DNA of 57,472 nucleotides, taken from contig SAKE01000017.1 in the NCBI GenBank assembly GCA_004017275.1, forward strand, positions 1 to 57,472, read 5' to 3'. This document shows, one piece after another, positions 20,471-29,317 of this stretch; the first letter of the stretch is position 1, and every line of letters starts with the position of its first letter. This stretch comes from Mesorhizobium sp. (GTDB lineage: Bacteria; Pseudomonadota; Alphaproteobacteria; Rhizobiales; Rhizobiaceae). Position numbers and translations under genes: made by a program. The notes below the pieces were generated by a model, which saw only the letters and a list, made by a program, of their open reading frames with translations, was not told the DNA's origin and ran no database searches.

Positions 20471-21421
20471 TCAATTATCGGTCGGGCGCACGACTGGCGG
20501 GCGGCCGGCTTGCCGTGCAGCTCCGGCCGTGCCTTCGCTGCGGAAGACTTCCTTGGCGATCTCGCCGATGCCGCCGAGCGAACCAATCAGCGAAGACGCC
20601 TCGAAGGGCATCAGCACGATCTTGCTGTTGGTGGCGGTGCCGATCTTGCCCAACGCCTCGGTGTATTTCTGGGCGACGAAGTAGTTCAACGCCTGAACGT
20701 CGCCTTTGGAGATCGCTTCGGACACCACCTGGGTGGCGCGGGCTTCCGCTTCGGCCGAACGCTCACGTGCCTCGGCATCGCGGAAGGCGGCTTCCTTGCG
20801 GCCTTCGGCCTCGAGGATCTGCGACTGCTTGAGGCCTTCGGCGGCGAGGATCTGCGCGCGCTTGTTGCGTTCCGCGGTCATCTGCCGGCCCATCGATTCG
20901 ATAAGGTTGGCCGGCGGGTTGATGTCCTTGATCTCGACGCGGGTGATCTTGATGCCCCACGGGTGCGCTGCTTCATCGACGACGCGCAGCAGGCGCTCGT
21001 TGATGGCGTCGCGGTTCGACAACAACTCGTCGAGATCCATCGAACCCATGACAGTACGGATGTTGGTCATGGTCAGGTTGAGGATGGCGTTCTGCAGGCC
21101 GGAAACCTGGTAGGCGGCCTGCGCCGCATTGAGGATCTGAAAAAAGGCGATGCCGTCGACACCGACGATGGCGTTGTCGCGGGTGATGATTTCCTGGCTC
21201 GGAACGTCGAGCACCTGCTCCATCATGTTCATCTTGGCGCCGATGCGGTCGACGAACGGGAAAATGAAATTGAGGCCTGGGCTCAGTGTCTTGGTGTAAC
21301 GGCCAAAGCGCTCCACCGTATAATTGTAGCCTTGCGGGATTGTCCTGATGCCTTTGATCAGCAGCACCAATACCAGAAGTGCAAGTGCACCAACCGCAAT
21401 ATCGAAACCACTGAAATCCAT
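20471..21421 (-). CDS. SPFH domain / paraslipin-type membrane protein
   Basis: The 316-residue protein has one N-terminal membrane segment (ALALLVLVLLIKGI), an SPFH/band 7 domain (QGYNYTVERFGRYTKTLSPGLNFIFPF, DINPPANL) and a charged coiled coil rich in Ala, Glu and Arg (about residues 180-250). It resembles QmcA/stomatin-like proteins that oligomerise at the inner membrane and often associate with FtsH-type proteolysis. The start at 21421 has GGGGGAG 5-10 nt upstream. It forms an operon with the downstream nfeD-type gene. Confidence 0.9.
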   Translation of the reverse strand: MDFSGFDIAVGALALLVLVLLIKGIRTIPQGYNYTVERFGRYTKTLSPGLNFIFPFVDRIGAKMNMMEQVLDVPSQEIITRDNAIVGVDGIAFFQILNAAQAAYQVSGLQNAILNLTMTNIRTVMGSMDLDELLSNRDAINERLLRVVDEAAHPWGIKITRVEIKDINPPANLIESMGRQMTAERNKRAQILAAEGLKQSQILEAEGRKEAAFRDAEARERSAEAEARATQVVSEAISKGDVQALNYFVAQKYTEALGKIGTATNSKIVLMPFEASSLIGSLGGIGEIAKEVFRSEGTAGAARQAGRPPVVRPTDN

Positions 21422-21541
21422 TTGGCTCTCCCCCAGACGAAGGCCGCACAAGCCATTCTCGCGCTGCCGACTTCACCAAAGACTTAAGTGTATTTCAGAT
21501 GCGTTACAATCAGGTGATGATGGATTGTTTTCGGGTTGCGA

Positions 21542-22753
21542 TCAGCGGTTGAAGGCAAACAATCTTGCATCCGCGTCGTCCAGCCCATTGATCGAAGCCG
21601 AGACAATCTCGGAAGCGATTTGTGAGAAGGTGATGCCGTTGCCGCCGTAGCCCATCACCGCATGAATGCGAGGGTGGCGGGGTATGGCGCCGATATAGGG
21701 CAGGCCGGTGGTAGTGGTGCCGAAAGAGCCGGTCCAGGCGAATTCGGGCCCGGTGTCGAGATGCGGAAATAGCAGGCCAAGTTTTTCTGCGATGCGAAGG
21801 CTCTTGGCGGCGATGAGTTCGTCGCGCCGTGTCTCGTCGACAAAATCTTCATCTTCGCCACCGCAGACGACCCTGCCATCGGCGGTCGCCCTGACATAGA
21901 GGTAGGGGTCCGACGCTTCCCAGATGAATGCCGCCTGTGGCCAGATCCTTCGCGATTGCGGGCGTGTCGCGATCGCCCAGGTCGAGACGATCCGGTGGGC
22001 CGCGGCCGGTACGATATCGACCAGTTCGTAGCCAGTGGCCAGAATAACATGTCGCGCGGTTATGGTTGGACCATCCCTTGTCGCGACGACCACTTCGTCG
22101 GCACCGTCCGCGATTGTTGTTGCTTCGACGGGGGCGTGGAAGCGTGCCTTGCGCTCCAGGGCTTTGAGCAGCAGCGCGGCCGTCAGCTTGCGCGGGTCGA
22201 GCGCGACGTTGCCATGGCTGAGGATGGCGCCTTCGCGGTCGATGCCGAATTTCTCGGCTAGCGGCGCCGGCGTGAGATAGGTAGCGGCGATACCGGCTTG
22301 CCGCCGCGCCTCGGCCTCGTCGCGCAGTTCCGATGGGCCAAGCATCGTACCCGCCAGATAGAGTGACGGCGTGCGGCTCAGGCCACAATTGATGCCGAGT
22401 TCGGCGATGCGTGCGGCAAGGTTGGAAACGGCGAGCCTTGAGCGTCGCCAGGCCTGCTGTGCTGAAGCTCTGCCGATCATCTTCGAGAGCGTGGAGAGAG
22501 GCTGGTCTATTTCGAACGCCACCAGTGCGGTGGTTGCGGCCGTCGAACCTTTCAGCGGGCCGCGCCGGTCGATGCAGATCACCTGATGGCCATCCGCCGT
22601 CAGCGCCTCGGCCATCATGGCACCGCTGATGCCCATGCCGACGACCAGCACATCGGTCTTGACGTCCTGGGTCAGACTGTCCGTCGGCACCGCGGGTGCC
22701 CGATAGGCGGACCAGACCGGCCGGCCAGTTCTGAGGTCGAGTTTGCGGGGCAT
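21542..22753 (-). CDS. FAD-dependent oxidoreductase (DAO family)
   Basis: The 403-residue protein is a D-amino-acid-oxidase-fold flavoprotein (PF01266). The dinucleotide fold VLVVGMGISGAMMAEAL lies near residue 35, followed by CIDRRGPLKGSTAATTAL, a mid-protein ARHVILATGYE and a C-terminal YIGAIPRHP...GYGGNGITFSQIA. Such enzymes oxidise amines or amino acids; the substrate is unknown. The start at 22753 has GGAG 6 nt upstream; a longer frame to 22831 runs into a repeat element and is rejected. Confidence 0.82.
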   Translation of the reverse strand: MPRKLDLRTGRPVWSAYRAPAVPTDSLTQDVKTDVLVVGMGISGAMMAEALTADGHQVICIDRRGPLKGSTAATTALVAFEIDQPLSTLSKMIGRASAQQAWRRSRLAVSNLAARIAELGINCGLSRTPSLYLAGTMLGPSELRDEAEARRQAGIAATYLTPAPLAEKFGIDREGAILSHGNVALDPRKLTAALLLKALERKARFHAPVEATTIADGADEVVVATRDGPTITARHVILATGYELVDIVPAAAHRIVSTWAIATRPQSRRIWPQAAFIWEASDPYLYVRATADGRVVCGGEDEDFVDETRRDELIAAKSLRIAEKLGLLFPHLDTGPEFAWTGSFGTTTTGLPYIGAIPRHPRIHAVMGYGGNGITFSQIASEIVSASINGLDDADARLFAFNR

Positions 22754-22805
22754 CGCATTCTCCGGAGGGCGCGCCTTAACGCCCCGGAGCTTGTGTTGTT
22801 CCGGT

Positions 22806-22910
22806 GTTAGAGCGGCGAGCCGCTCTAACACTCTGGTTTGACGAAATTCCCAAGGGAAAGCGCTATGCGCTTTTCCCGGGAAAACCGTTTCACATTTTTC
22901 CTGGAATTTC
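22806..22910. repeat. composite palindromic repeat downstream of hemH
   Basis: Two hairpins are adjacent: GTTAGAGCGG-CGAG-CCGCTCTAAC (22806-22829), and GGGAAAGCGC-TAT-GCGCTTTTCCC (about 22854-22877) followed by GGGAAAACCGTTTCAC and TTTTTCCTGGAATTTC. I recognise the second part as a dispersed Mesorhizobium element. It lies between hemH and the FAD oxidoreductase gene and may end the hemH transcript. Confidence 0.6.
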
Positions 22911-22912
22911 TC

Positions 22913-23977
22913 CTAGATCCAGCCGGATAGTTCGCGCCGCACCATCGCCTCGATCACCGCCATGCCCTCGGTGCTGTCGTTGAGGCAAGGGATATGGGCG
23001 AAATTCTTGCCACCGGCATGGTGGAAGGTTTCGGCCGCCTCGCGGCCGATCTCGTCGAGGGTCTCGATGCAGTCGACGGAAAAGCCGGGGTTGACGATGG
23101 CGATGGACTTGACGCCATCCTGTGCCAGCTTTTCCACGGTCTTGTCGGTGTAGGGCTGCAGCCACTCCTGCGCCCCGAAGCGCGACTGGAAGGTGATGAT
23201 CAGTTTCTTGTCATCCCAGCCGAGTTTCTCGCGCAGCAGCCGCGTCGTCTCGAGGCAATGCGCCTGATAGGGATCGCCCTTGTCGGAATAGGGCTTCGGA
23301 ATGCCGTGATAGGAGGTGATGACCACCTCGGGCTCGAAATCCAGCCTCGCCAGATGCTGTTCGACCGAACGCGCCAGCGCCTCGATATAGACTGGCTCGT
23401 CATAGTAGGGCGGCACGCTGCGGATGGCCGGTGCGCGGCGCATCTTCATCAGCGCGCGAAACAGCTGGTCGTTGGCGGTTGCAGTCGTCGTCGCCGAATA
23501 TTGCGGATAGAGCGGAAAGAACAGGATGCGGTCACAGCCCTGGTCGACAAGGCCTTTGGCTACGCTTTCGGTGGAAGGATTGCCGTAGCGCATCGCCCAG
23601 TCGACGACGATTTCGGGCTGGTCGCGCAGTGCTTCGGCAAGCTTCTCGCCCTGGGCGCGGGTGTAGGTGCGCAGCGGCGACTCGTTCTTCTCCCGGTTCC
23701 AGATCCGGGCGTAGTTGGCGCCCGACTTTTTCGGCCGCGTGGTGAGCACAAGACCATAGAGGATCGGATACCAGATCGCCCGGTTGAGTTCGATGACACG
23801 TGGATCGGACAGGAATTCACGGAGATAGCGCCACATCGGCTTGAAATCGGCGCCATCGGGCGTGCCCAGGTTGACCAGCATGACGCCGATCTTGCCAGCC
23901 TTGACCGGCTGATATCCGGCGGCCAACGCGCCGAGCGCCTTTGCGGCCTTGGGATCGGCAGAGGTGGAAAGCGTCAT
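22913..23977 (-). CDS. hemH: ferrochelatase
   Basis: The 354-residue enzyme inserts Fe2+ into protoporphyrin IX, the last step of haem synthesis. Family motifs are VMLVNLGTPD near residue 33, the FLSDPRVIE block, PLYPQYSATTTATAND, the metal/proton-acceptor His in ITSYHGIPKPYSDKGDPY, the FQSRFGAQEWLQP block and the acidic NPGFSVDCIETLDEI. GGAGAACC precedes the ATG. No C-terminal membrane anchor is seen. It is downstream of a terminator that ends the nucleotidase transcript, so it is probably transcribed on its own. Confidence 0.96.
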   Translation of the reverse strand: MTLSTSADPKAAKALGALAAGYQPVKAGKIGVMLVNLGTPDGADFKPMWRYLREFLSDPRVIELNRAIWYPILYGLVLTTRPKKSGANYARIWNREKNESPLRTYTRAQGEKLAEALRDQPEIVVDWAMRYGNPSTESVAKGLVDQGCDRILFFPLYPQYSATTTATANDQLFRALMKMRRAPAIRSVPPYYDEPVYIEALARSVEQHLARLDFEPEVVITSYHGIPKPYSDKGDPYQAHCLETTRLLREKLGWDDKKLIITFQSRFGAQEWLQPYTDKTVEKLAQDGVKSIAIVNPGFSVDCIETLDEIGREAAETFHHAGGKNFAHIPCLNDSTEGMAVIEAMVRRELSGWI

Positions 23978-24059
23978 AAAGGTTCTCCAGGAGACGCGAA
24001 CCTAACCATCTTGCGCGCGCATTCAATGCAGCGTCTGGCCGCACCTTAACCCGAAAACA

Positions 24060-24098
24060 GGACGCCCGTCCGGTTTCCCGGACGGGGGTGTCTTTCAG
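24060..24098 (-). terminator. terminator of the 5'-nucleotidase gene
   Basis: On the minus strand, a GC-rich hairpin (GACACCCCCGTCCGG, loop GAAA, CCGGACGGGCGTCC) follows the stop codon by about 15 nt and is succeeded by TGTTTTC. The U-run is short, so efficiency is uncertain. Confidence 0.65.
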
Positions 24099-24112
24099 AA
24101 ATACAAGCGATG

Positions 24113-26059
24113 TTATTTTGGCGGTATGGTCAGCGTCGCGCCGACCGGAAGCCGGCGTGGCTCATAACCCTTGTTGGCTTCTGAAATGACTTTCCACTTG
24201 GTGCCGTCGCCATAGGCCTTCACCGCCAGATCCCAATAGGTATCTCCGGCAACGATGACATGGCTGGCTTCGGCCGGCGCGGCAGCCTTTGCCGGCTCGG
24301 CCGGTGCGGCAGGGGGCGCCGGCGCTGTCTCTGTCGATATGGCCGGCGGCGTGTTGGCGATGTCGCCCGAATTGGCCGGCAATTCAGGCATTGCAGGCGC
24401 TGCTTCGGCTGGCTTGGCAGGTTCGGCCGCGGGCGCTGCGGCGACGGTCGCCGCGATCTCGGTGATGCGGCCGTCGAGCTTCGGCGTATAGGGCCGGTGC
24501 GCGCCGAGATAGTCGGCAACCACCTGTTCGAGGCCCGGACCGTAGTCATAGGCGTTCTTGGCCTTGTCGGCGAAGACCTTGTAGCCGTCGCCGCCCTGGC
24601 GGACATAATTGTTGGTGGCGACCAGATAGTCCTTGTCCGGCTTGATCGGCGTCCAGGCGCCGCCTTCCATGACTTCCACCGACTTGACGCGGCCGGCATT
24701 GGGCGCGACGGATTTGTCGAAGGAATATTTCAGGCCAGCGACCTGCGGGAAACGTCCGGCGCCGTCCTCGACCTGGCTGAGGCCGCTTTCGAGACCAGCC
24801 ACCAGGTCCTTGCCGGAAATCTGGAAGGTTGCCAGCGTGTTCTGGAACGGCAGCACGGTCAGCACCTCGCCCATGGTGACGGTGCCCTTGTCGATCGAGG
24901 CGCGCAGGCCGCCGCCATTGGAGATGACGATCTCGACGCCCTGTCCCTTGACACGGTCGAGGACGGCGTCGGAGACAAGGTTGCCCATGGCGCATTCGCG
25001 GGTGCGGCAGCTCTCGCGGCTGCCGTCGATCACGTCGGTGGTTTCGGCCACTTCCTTGTTCTTCAACGCCTCGATCGGCGCGCCAAGCTCCTTGATGCGG
25101 GCGAGCACTGCCGGATCGGGGGTGATCGACTTGTCGAGGTAGATCGGGTCGCCGCTTGCCGATTTGATGACGCCATTGTCGTCGAACACCACCTTGAACT
25201 CGCCGAGATATTTCGAATAGGACGCCGCCTGCACGACCGGCACTTTGTAGCCGTCCGGGTTGTCGACCATCGTCGGGTAGGGGCCTTCCGCCTTCGGGTC
25301 GGTGTTCGACAGCAGCGAATGGCTGTGGCCGCCGACGACGATGTCGATGCCCGGGATCTTGGCGATGACATCGCGTTCGCGCTTGTAGCCGATATGGGTC
25401 ACGGCGATGATCTTGTTGACGCCCTCGCCCTTGAGCTTCTCGACTTCGGCGGTGATCGATTTGACGTCGTCCTCTATGGCGACGTTGGGGCCGGGGGAGG
25501 CGAGATCGGGCGTGTCGTTGGTGATCGCGCCGATGATGCCGATCTTCTGGCCGCCGACCTCGACGACAACAGACGGCTTGACGCGGTCGCCGAGCTTGGA
25601 TTGCGCGTTGGCCTTCACATTGGCACCAAGCACCGGGAACTTGATCATGTCGAGGAACGGCGCCAGGGCCGCTTCGCCGTCGTCGAATTCATGGTTGCCG
25701 AGTTCCATGGCATCGAACTTCATCTCGTTGAGGAATTCGCCTTCGACCTTGCCCTTGTAGGTCGTGTAGAACAGCGAGCCCTGGAAATTGTCGCCGGCGC
25801 TGAGCAGCAGCACATTCTGGCCTTCCAGCTTCTTGCGCTCCTGGGCGATCGCGGTGATCAGCCGGCCTGCGCCACCGATGCATTCGCCCTTGGTCTCCTC
25901 GTCGGCCGAGCAGGTCGACTCGTATTTGTTGTTGCCTTCGATACGGCTGTGCCAGTCGTTGATGTGCAGGATGTTCAACGTGTAGTCGGCAAAGGATGCG
26001 CCGGCCGACAGGCCGAGGGCCGAGGCGGACAGGGCTGCAATGGCGGCGATCTTCTTCAT
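24113..26059 (-). CDS. periplasmic 5'-nucleotidase with C-terminal LysM domain
   Basis: The 648-residue protein has a clean signal peptide (KKIAAIAALSASALGLSAGASFA) and a metallophosphatase domain with ILHINDWHSR, GNHEFDDG, VTHIGYKRERD and GGHSHSL. A 5'-nucleotidase C-terminal domain follows (ISNGGGLRASIDKG, the LPFQNTL block, NNYVRQGGDGYK), then a Pro/Ala-rich linker of about 60 residues and a LysM domain in the last 50 residues (VIVAGDTYWDLAVKAYGDGT). It should release nucleosides and phosphate from nucleotides in the periplasm while being held on peptidoglycan. GGAGACGAAG precedes ATG 26059. The LysM tail is an unusual addition to this family. Confidence 0.9.
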   Translation of the reverse strand: MKKIAAIAALSASALGLSAGASFADYTLNILHINDWHSRIEGNNKYESTCSADEETKGECIGGAGRLITAIAQERKKLEGQNVLLLSAGDNFQGSLFYTTYKGKVEGEFLNEMKFDAMELGNHEFDDGEAALAPFLDMIKFPVLGANVKANAQSKLGDRVKPSVVVEVGGQKIGIIGAITNDTPDLASPGPNVAIEDDVKSITAEVEKLKGEGVNKIIAVTHIGYKRERDVIAKIPGIDIVVGGHSHSLLSNTDPKAEGPYPTMVDNPDGYKVPVVQAASYSKYLGEFKVVFDDNGVIKSASGDPIYLDKSITPDPAVLARIKELGAPIEALKNKEVAETTDVIDGSRESCRTRECAMGNLVSDAVLDRVKGQGVEIVISNGGGLRASIDKGTVTMGEVLTVLPFQNTLATFQISGKDLVAGLESGLSQVEDGAGRFPQVAGLKYSFDKSVAPNAGRVKSVEVMEGGAWTPIKPDKDYLVATNNYVRQGGDGYKVFADKAKNAYDYGPGLEQVVADYLGAHRPYTPKLDGRITEIAATVAAAPAAEPAKPAEAAPAMPELPANSGDIANTPPAISTETAPAPPAAPAEPAKAAAPAEASHVIVAGDTYWDLAVKAYGDGTKWKVISEANKGYEPRRLPVGATLTIPPK

Positions 26060-26190
26060 CTTCGTCTCCCAGAAAGCTGATCGGAGGCCTTTAGCGCTCT
26101 TGCTTGACTGGAACATAACAGCCGGCGCTTTGGCCATGTTCCCATCGCGTTCCGGATGACGCAAGCGGAATCCGGGAAACCTTTGCCGGC

Positions 26191-26225
26191 ATAAAAAGGA
26201 CGGCGGCCAACCGGCCGCCGTCCTT
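26191..26225 (-). terminator. terminator of omp10
   Basis: AAGGACGGCGGCC (26196-26208) pairs perfectly with GGCCGCCGTCCTT (26213-26225) around a 4-nt loop; on the minus strand it ends in TTTTTAT. It lies 22 nt after the omp10 stop. Confidence 0.9.
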
Positions 26226-26246
26226 GGAGAACGAATGCTCGTGGGT

Positions 26247-26624
26247 TCAGACGCGCCGTGTCAGCACGAAATTCTGGCCGCTGGAGCTGGTGCAGTTGAG
26301 CTGGCTTGTCGACACCATCAGGCAGTTGAAGCTGACCGCGGTCTGACGGATCAGCGAGGTGCCGTTGATTTGCACCGATGTGGCGCCGGTCATCGTGTAG
26401 CTGCCGTCGGCAAGCTTCTGGCCGGTGTCGGTGGCCACGGTCGTGAAGGTACCGCCGGCGAAGGTCGACAGGCCGGTGCCCTTTGCGTCGATCCAGGAGC
26501 CCTCGACGCCTTTCGGCGCTGCTGCCATCGGCGGTTCACCCGGGCCGCTGGTCGCACAAGCAGCAAGCATCGTCGCAATGGCACCCGCCACGCTCATCGA
26601 AAGAATTTTGCGCGCAATGGTCAT
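26247..26624 (-). CDS. omp10: Omp10-type outer membrane lipoprotein
   Basis: The 125-residue protein has a lipoprotein signal with lipobox MLAAC. Its mature part resembles Brucella Omp10: GVEGSWIDAKG, GTFTTVATDTGQKLADGSY, LNCTSSSGQNFVLTRR. Omp10 is a small surface-associated lipoprotein of Brucella and relatives with a fold like bacterial protease inhibitors; its exact job is unclear. GGAGAGGA precedes ATG 26624. A longer frame upstream enters a repeat and is rejected. Confidence 0.82.
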   Translation of the reverse strand: MTIARKILSMSVAGAIATMLAACATSGPGEPPMAAAPKGVEGSWIDAKGTGLSTFAGGTFTTVATDTGQKLADGSYTMTGATSVQINGTSLIRQTAVSFNCLMVSTSQLNCTSSSGQNFVLTRRV

Positions 26625-26639
26625 ATGAAAATCCTCTCC

Positions 26640-26760
26640 TCTCGCATCGGCCCAAAAATCGGAATCGATTTTCGAAAAGCACAAGGCGTGCATCCAAGTT
26701 TCCAGAGCGACGTGCGTCCAAATGGATGCGTGTCGCTCTGGGTCCGCATCCCTTCAATCG
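26640..26760. repeat. dispersed palindromic repeat upstream of omp10
   Basis: CCAGAGCGACGTGCGTCC and GGATGCGTGTCGCTCTGG (about 26702-26741) form a near-perfect hairpin. Next to it, CGGCCCAAAAATCGGAATCGATTTTCG forms a second AT-containing dyad. I recognise this combination as a dispersed rhizobial intergenic element. It fills the 184-base gap between hss and omp10. Confidence 0.6.
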
Positions 26761-26808
26761 CCCGATTTCCGGGCGATTGCAAGGCAGTGAGGCATGTGGG
26801 CGGTGCTG

Positions 26809-28254
26809 CTATCGCACGAGGATGTTGCGGAATTGCCACGGGTCGTTCCGGTCGAGGTCTTCCGGAAACAGGCCGGGGCGATTATCGAGCGGTGTCCAGT
26901 CTGTATAGTAGCCGTTGACCGGTCCGAGATACTGGGACTGCACTTCCAGGCACCGCTTGTAATCCATCTCGTCGGCCTCGACGATACCGGCCTCGGGATT
27001 CTCCAGCGCCCAGACCATGCCCGAGAGCACCGCCGAGGTGACCTGCATGCCGGTTGCGTTCTGATAGGGCGCCAGCTTGCGCGCTTCGGCGAGCGACAGC
27101 TGCGAGCCGTACCAATAGGCGTTCTTGTCATGGCCGTAGAGCAGCACGCCGAGTTCATCGACGCCGTCGACCAGTTCGTTCTCGTCGAGCACGTGGTGCA
27201 CCGGCTGAGGCTTGCCGGCGGCGCCGAACATCTCGTCCAGCGACAGCATCGCGTCGTTGCAGGGATGGTAGGCATAGTGGCAGGTCGGGCGGTAGTGCAC
27301 CTTGCCCTTCTTGGAGCGCACGGTGAAGAAATCGGCGATCGAGATCGCCTCGTTGTGCGTCACCAGCAGGCCGTATTGCGCGCCGGGCGTCGGGCACCAT
27401 GAGCGAACGCGCGTGTTGGCGCCGGGCTGCTCCAGATAGATGGCGGCCTTGGAGCCGTGCTTGTGCTTCTTGCCGTTCTTCGGCATCCATGTCTCATGCG
27501 TGCCCCAGCCGAGTTCGGCGGGCTGCAGGCCTTCGGAGATGAAGCCCTCGACCGACCAGGTGTTCCAGAACACGTCCATCGGCTTCGGCTTCTTGGCGCG
27601 CTGGGTGTCGCGTTCGGCGATGTGGATACCCTTGACGCCGGCCTTCTTCATCAGCTTGGCCCAGCCCTCGCGGTCGTCCTGCGCCGGCTCTGAAAACTCG
27701 AGGCCAAGATCGGTGGCGAGGTTGACCAGCGCCTGCTTGACGAACCACGAGACCATGCCGGGATTGGCGCCGCAGGTGGAGACCGCCGTCGCGCCGCCGG
27801 GCTTGTCGTGCTTTTCCTTGAGCAGCGACTCGCGCAGCGCATAGTTGGAGCGGCTGGCGTTGTCGGCCTTGGCATCGAAATAGAAGCCGAGCCATGGCTC
27901 GACGACGGTATCGATGTAGAGCACGCCGAGCTTGCGGCAGAGCCTCATCAGGTCGACCGAGCCGGTATCGACCGACAGATTGATGCAAAAGCCCTGGCCA
28001 CCGCCATTGGTCAGAAGCGGGGTCAAGAGCTTCTTGTAATTCTTATCAGTCACCGCTTCCTGGACGAAGGCGATGCCGCGCTCGTCGAGCAGCTTGCGGT
28101 CGGTGTCGCGCGGGTCGATGACCGTCATACGCGACTCGTCGAACTTGAAATGGCGCTCGATCAGCGGCAGCGTTCCCCGACCGATCGAACCGAAGCCGAT
28201 CATCACGACAGGGCCGGTGATTTCACCGTAAACGGGCCAGTTTTCAGTCGCCAT
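26809..28254 (-). CDS. hss: homospermidine synthase
   Basis: The 481-residue NAD-dependent enzyme condenses two putrescines (or putrescine and spermidine) to sym-homospermidine, the major long polyamine of rhizobia. The NAD fold GPVVMIGFGSIGRGTLPLIERH lies near the N-terminus. Conserved blocks are DTVVEPWLGFYFD, STCGANPGMVSWFVKQALV, NTWSVEGFISEGLQPAELGWGTHE and ATGMQVTSAVLSGMVWALENP. GGAGTG precedes the ATG at 28254. Ornithine decarboxylase, the putrescine source, is encoded elsewhere in the window. Gene order suggests it has its own transcript after a hairpin. Confidence 0.95.
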   Translation of the reverse strand: MATENWPVYGEITGPVVMIGFGSIGRGTLPLIERHFKFDESRMTVIDPRDTDRKLLDERGIAFVQEAVTDKNYKKLLTPLLTNGGGQGFCINLSVDTGSVDLMRLCRKLGVLYIDTVVEPWLGFYFDAKADNASRSNYALRESLLKEKHDKPGGATAVSTCGANPGMVSWFVKQALVNLATDLGLEFSEPAQDDREGWAKLMKKAGVKGIHIAERDTQRAKKPKPMDVFWNTWSVEGFISEGLQPAELGWGTHETWMPKNGKKHKHGSKAAIYLEQPGANTRVRSWCPTPGAQYGLLVTHNEAISIADFFTVRSKKGKVHYRPTCHYAYHPCNDAMLSLDEMFGAAGKPQPVHHVLDENELVDGVDELGVLLYGHDKNAYWYGSQLSLAEARKLAPYQNATGMQVTSAVLSGMVWALENPEAGIVEADEMDYKRCLEVQSQYLGPVNGYYTDWTPLDNRPGLFPEDLDRNDPWQFRNILVR

Positions 28255-28301
28255 TTTTTCGAGCACTCCTTCAAAACCCAAGAAACTGGGAAAACACACG
28301 C

Positions 28302-28322
28302 AAAACCGGGCATTTTGCCCGG
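28302..28322 (-). terminator. terminator-like hairpin in the hss leader
   Basis: On the minus strand CCGGGCA-AAA-TGCCCGG (28306-28322) is followed by TTTTG. It lies 60 nt after the DUF3445 stop and about 50 nt before the hss start. It could end the pab operon transcript or attenuate hss. Confidence 0.55.
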
Positions 28323-28381
28323 CGGCCATGCGCTACATCACAGATCATTGTCACAAACCAGCGAAAAGCGCCAACCAGAGG

Positions 28382-29317
28382 CTAGGCGTCATTGGCCATG
28401 TGGTTAAGGACGGCGATTAGCTGGTCGCGGTCCGATGTCAGGCCCTTGTAGTCGAGCTGGGCGAGATCGAGCGCTTCGAGCTGAGCGGCGAAAGACACAG
28501 CCAGCGCTGCCCGATCCGGGTGCCGGGCGAGTACGGCGAGAGGGTCAAGATGGATGCGGATGGTGAACAGGATATCGCGTGAAACAGGCAGTTTGCGCAG
28601 GGTTTGCCGCTCGACGCGGATGAAGGCATGGGCGTCGATGTCGCCATCGGGAAAGCGCGACGGCCGGTTTGTGGCGCGGTCGATGCGTTGCAGGTTGGAG
28701 AGCGGATGGTAGAGCGCGTCGCCGGACTGGATCGACCAGTTGTAGCGCTCGACGGCTTGCCCCTGGAGGCCGTCGAACATCCGGTTGATCAGGTCGGCCG
28801 GACGCGTGCCGGGGCCGAAACCCGGCACCGGCGCATGAATGTCATGCAGCGGCTTGCCGAACTTTTCCAGCAGCGACCAGGACGAGGGAAAGCACAGCGA
28901 GCCGGCGACCAGCCGCCAGCCGCTGTCGCTGTCGCTGCGGCGCATCAGGATCAGGTCTTCCTGGATGAGCTGTGAGGCCTTGGCCAGCGGCGCATCGGCG
29001 AGGGAAGCAGGCAGACGGCTCGCCGCGCCCACCACCTCGATGCCCGATCCGGTGCGCCGATAGGTTTCGGGGAACCTCTCCATGAGATGCGCACCGAGCA
29101 GGTCGAGCACTTCCTGCTGGGCGTCCCGCGTGCCGTCCTCCTCGACGAAAACCCGCTCGGGGATTTCGGCATAGAGCCGGTGCTTCTCGGCGAGATACGG
29201 CAGCAGGTGATCGTCGATCTCGATCCAGTTTGCCGGGTCGAGCGGCTTCAGTCCGATGGTGAAGAGTTTCGACGAGCCGTCATAGGGCGTGTGGGTGGGC
29301 AGATCGGCCAAGCTCAT
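28382..29317 (-). CDS. DUF3445 / haem-dependent oxidative N-demethylase alpha-like protein
   Basis: The 311-residue protein matches the DUF3445 family (PF11927), renamed for the alpha subunit of haem-dependent oxidative N-demethylase, which oxidises dimethylamine to methylamine and formaldehyde. Recognisable features are the start PYDGSSKLFTIGLKPLDPANWIEID, LIQEDLILMRR, GSLCFPSSWSLLEKFGKPLHDIHAPVPGF, YNWSIQSGDALYHP and LRVERQTLRKLP-like sequence (here FIRVERQTLRKLP). The other subunits of the known enzyme are not in the window. It overlaps the YciI gene by 4 nt and is last in the pabB operon. The actual substrate is unknown. Confidence 0.82.
   Translation of the reverse strand: MSLADLPTHTPYDGSSKLFTIGLKPLDPANWIEIDDHLLPYLAEKHRLYAEIPERVFVEEDGTRDAQQEVLDLLGAHLMERFPETYRRTGSGIEVVGAASRLPASLADAPLAKASQLIQEDLILMRRSDSDSGWRLVAGSLCFPSSWSLLEKFGKPLHDIHAPVPGFGPGTRPADLINRMFDGLQGQAVERYNWSIQSGDALYHPLSNLQRIDRATNRPSRFPDGDIDAHAFIRVERQTLRKLPVSRDILFTIRIHLDPLAVLARHPDRAALAVSFAAQLEALDLAQLDYKGLTSDRDQLIAVLNHMANDA

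Noticed and set aside
24260..26080. 606-codon plus-strand frame opposite the 5'-nucleotidase
   Set aside because: It is antisense to a clearly recognised enzyme and its product is low-complexity Gly/Arg/Asp-rich without family features.
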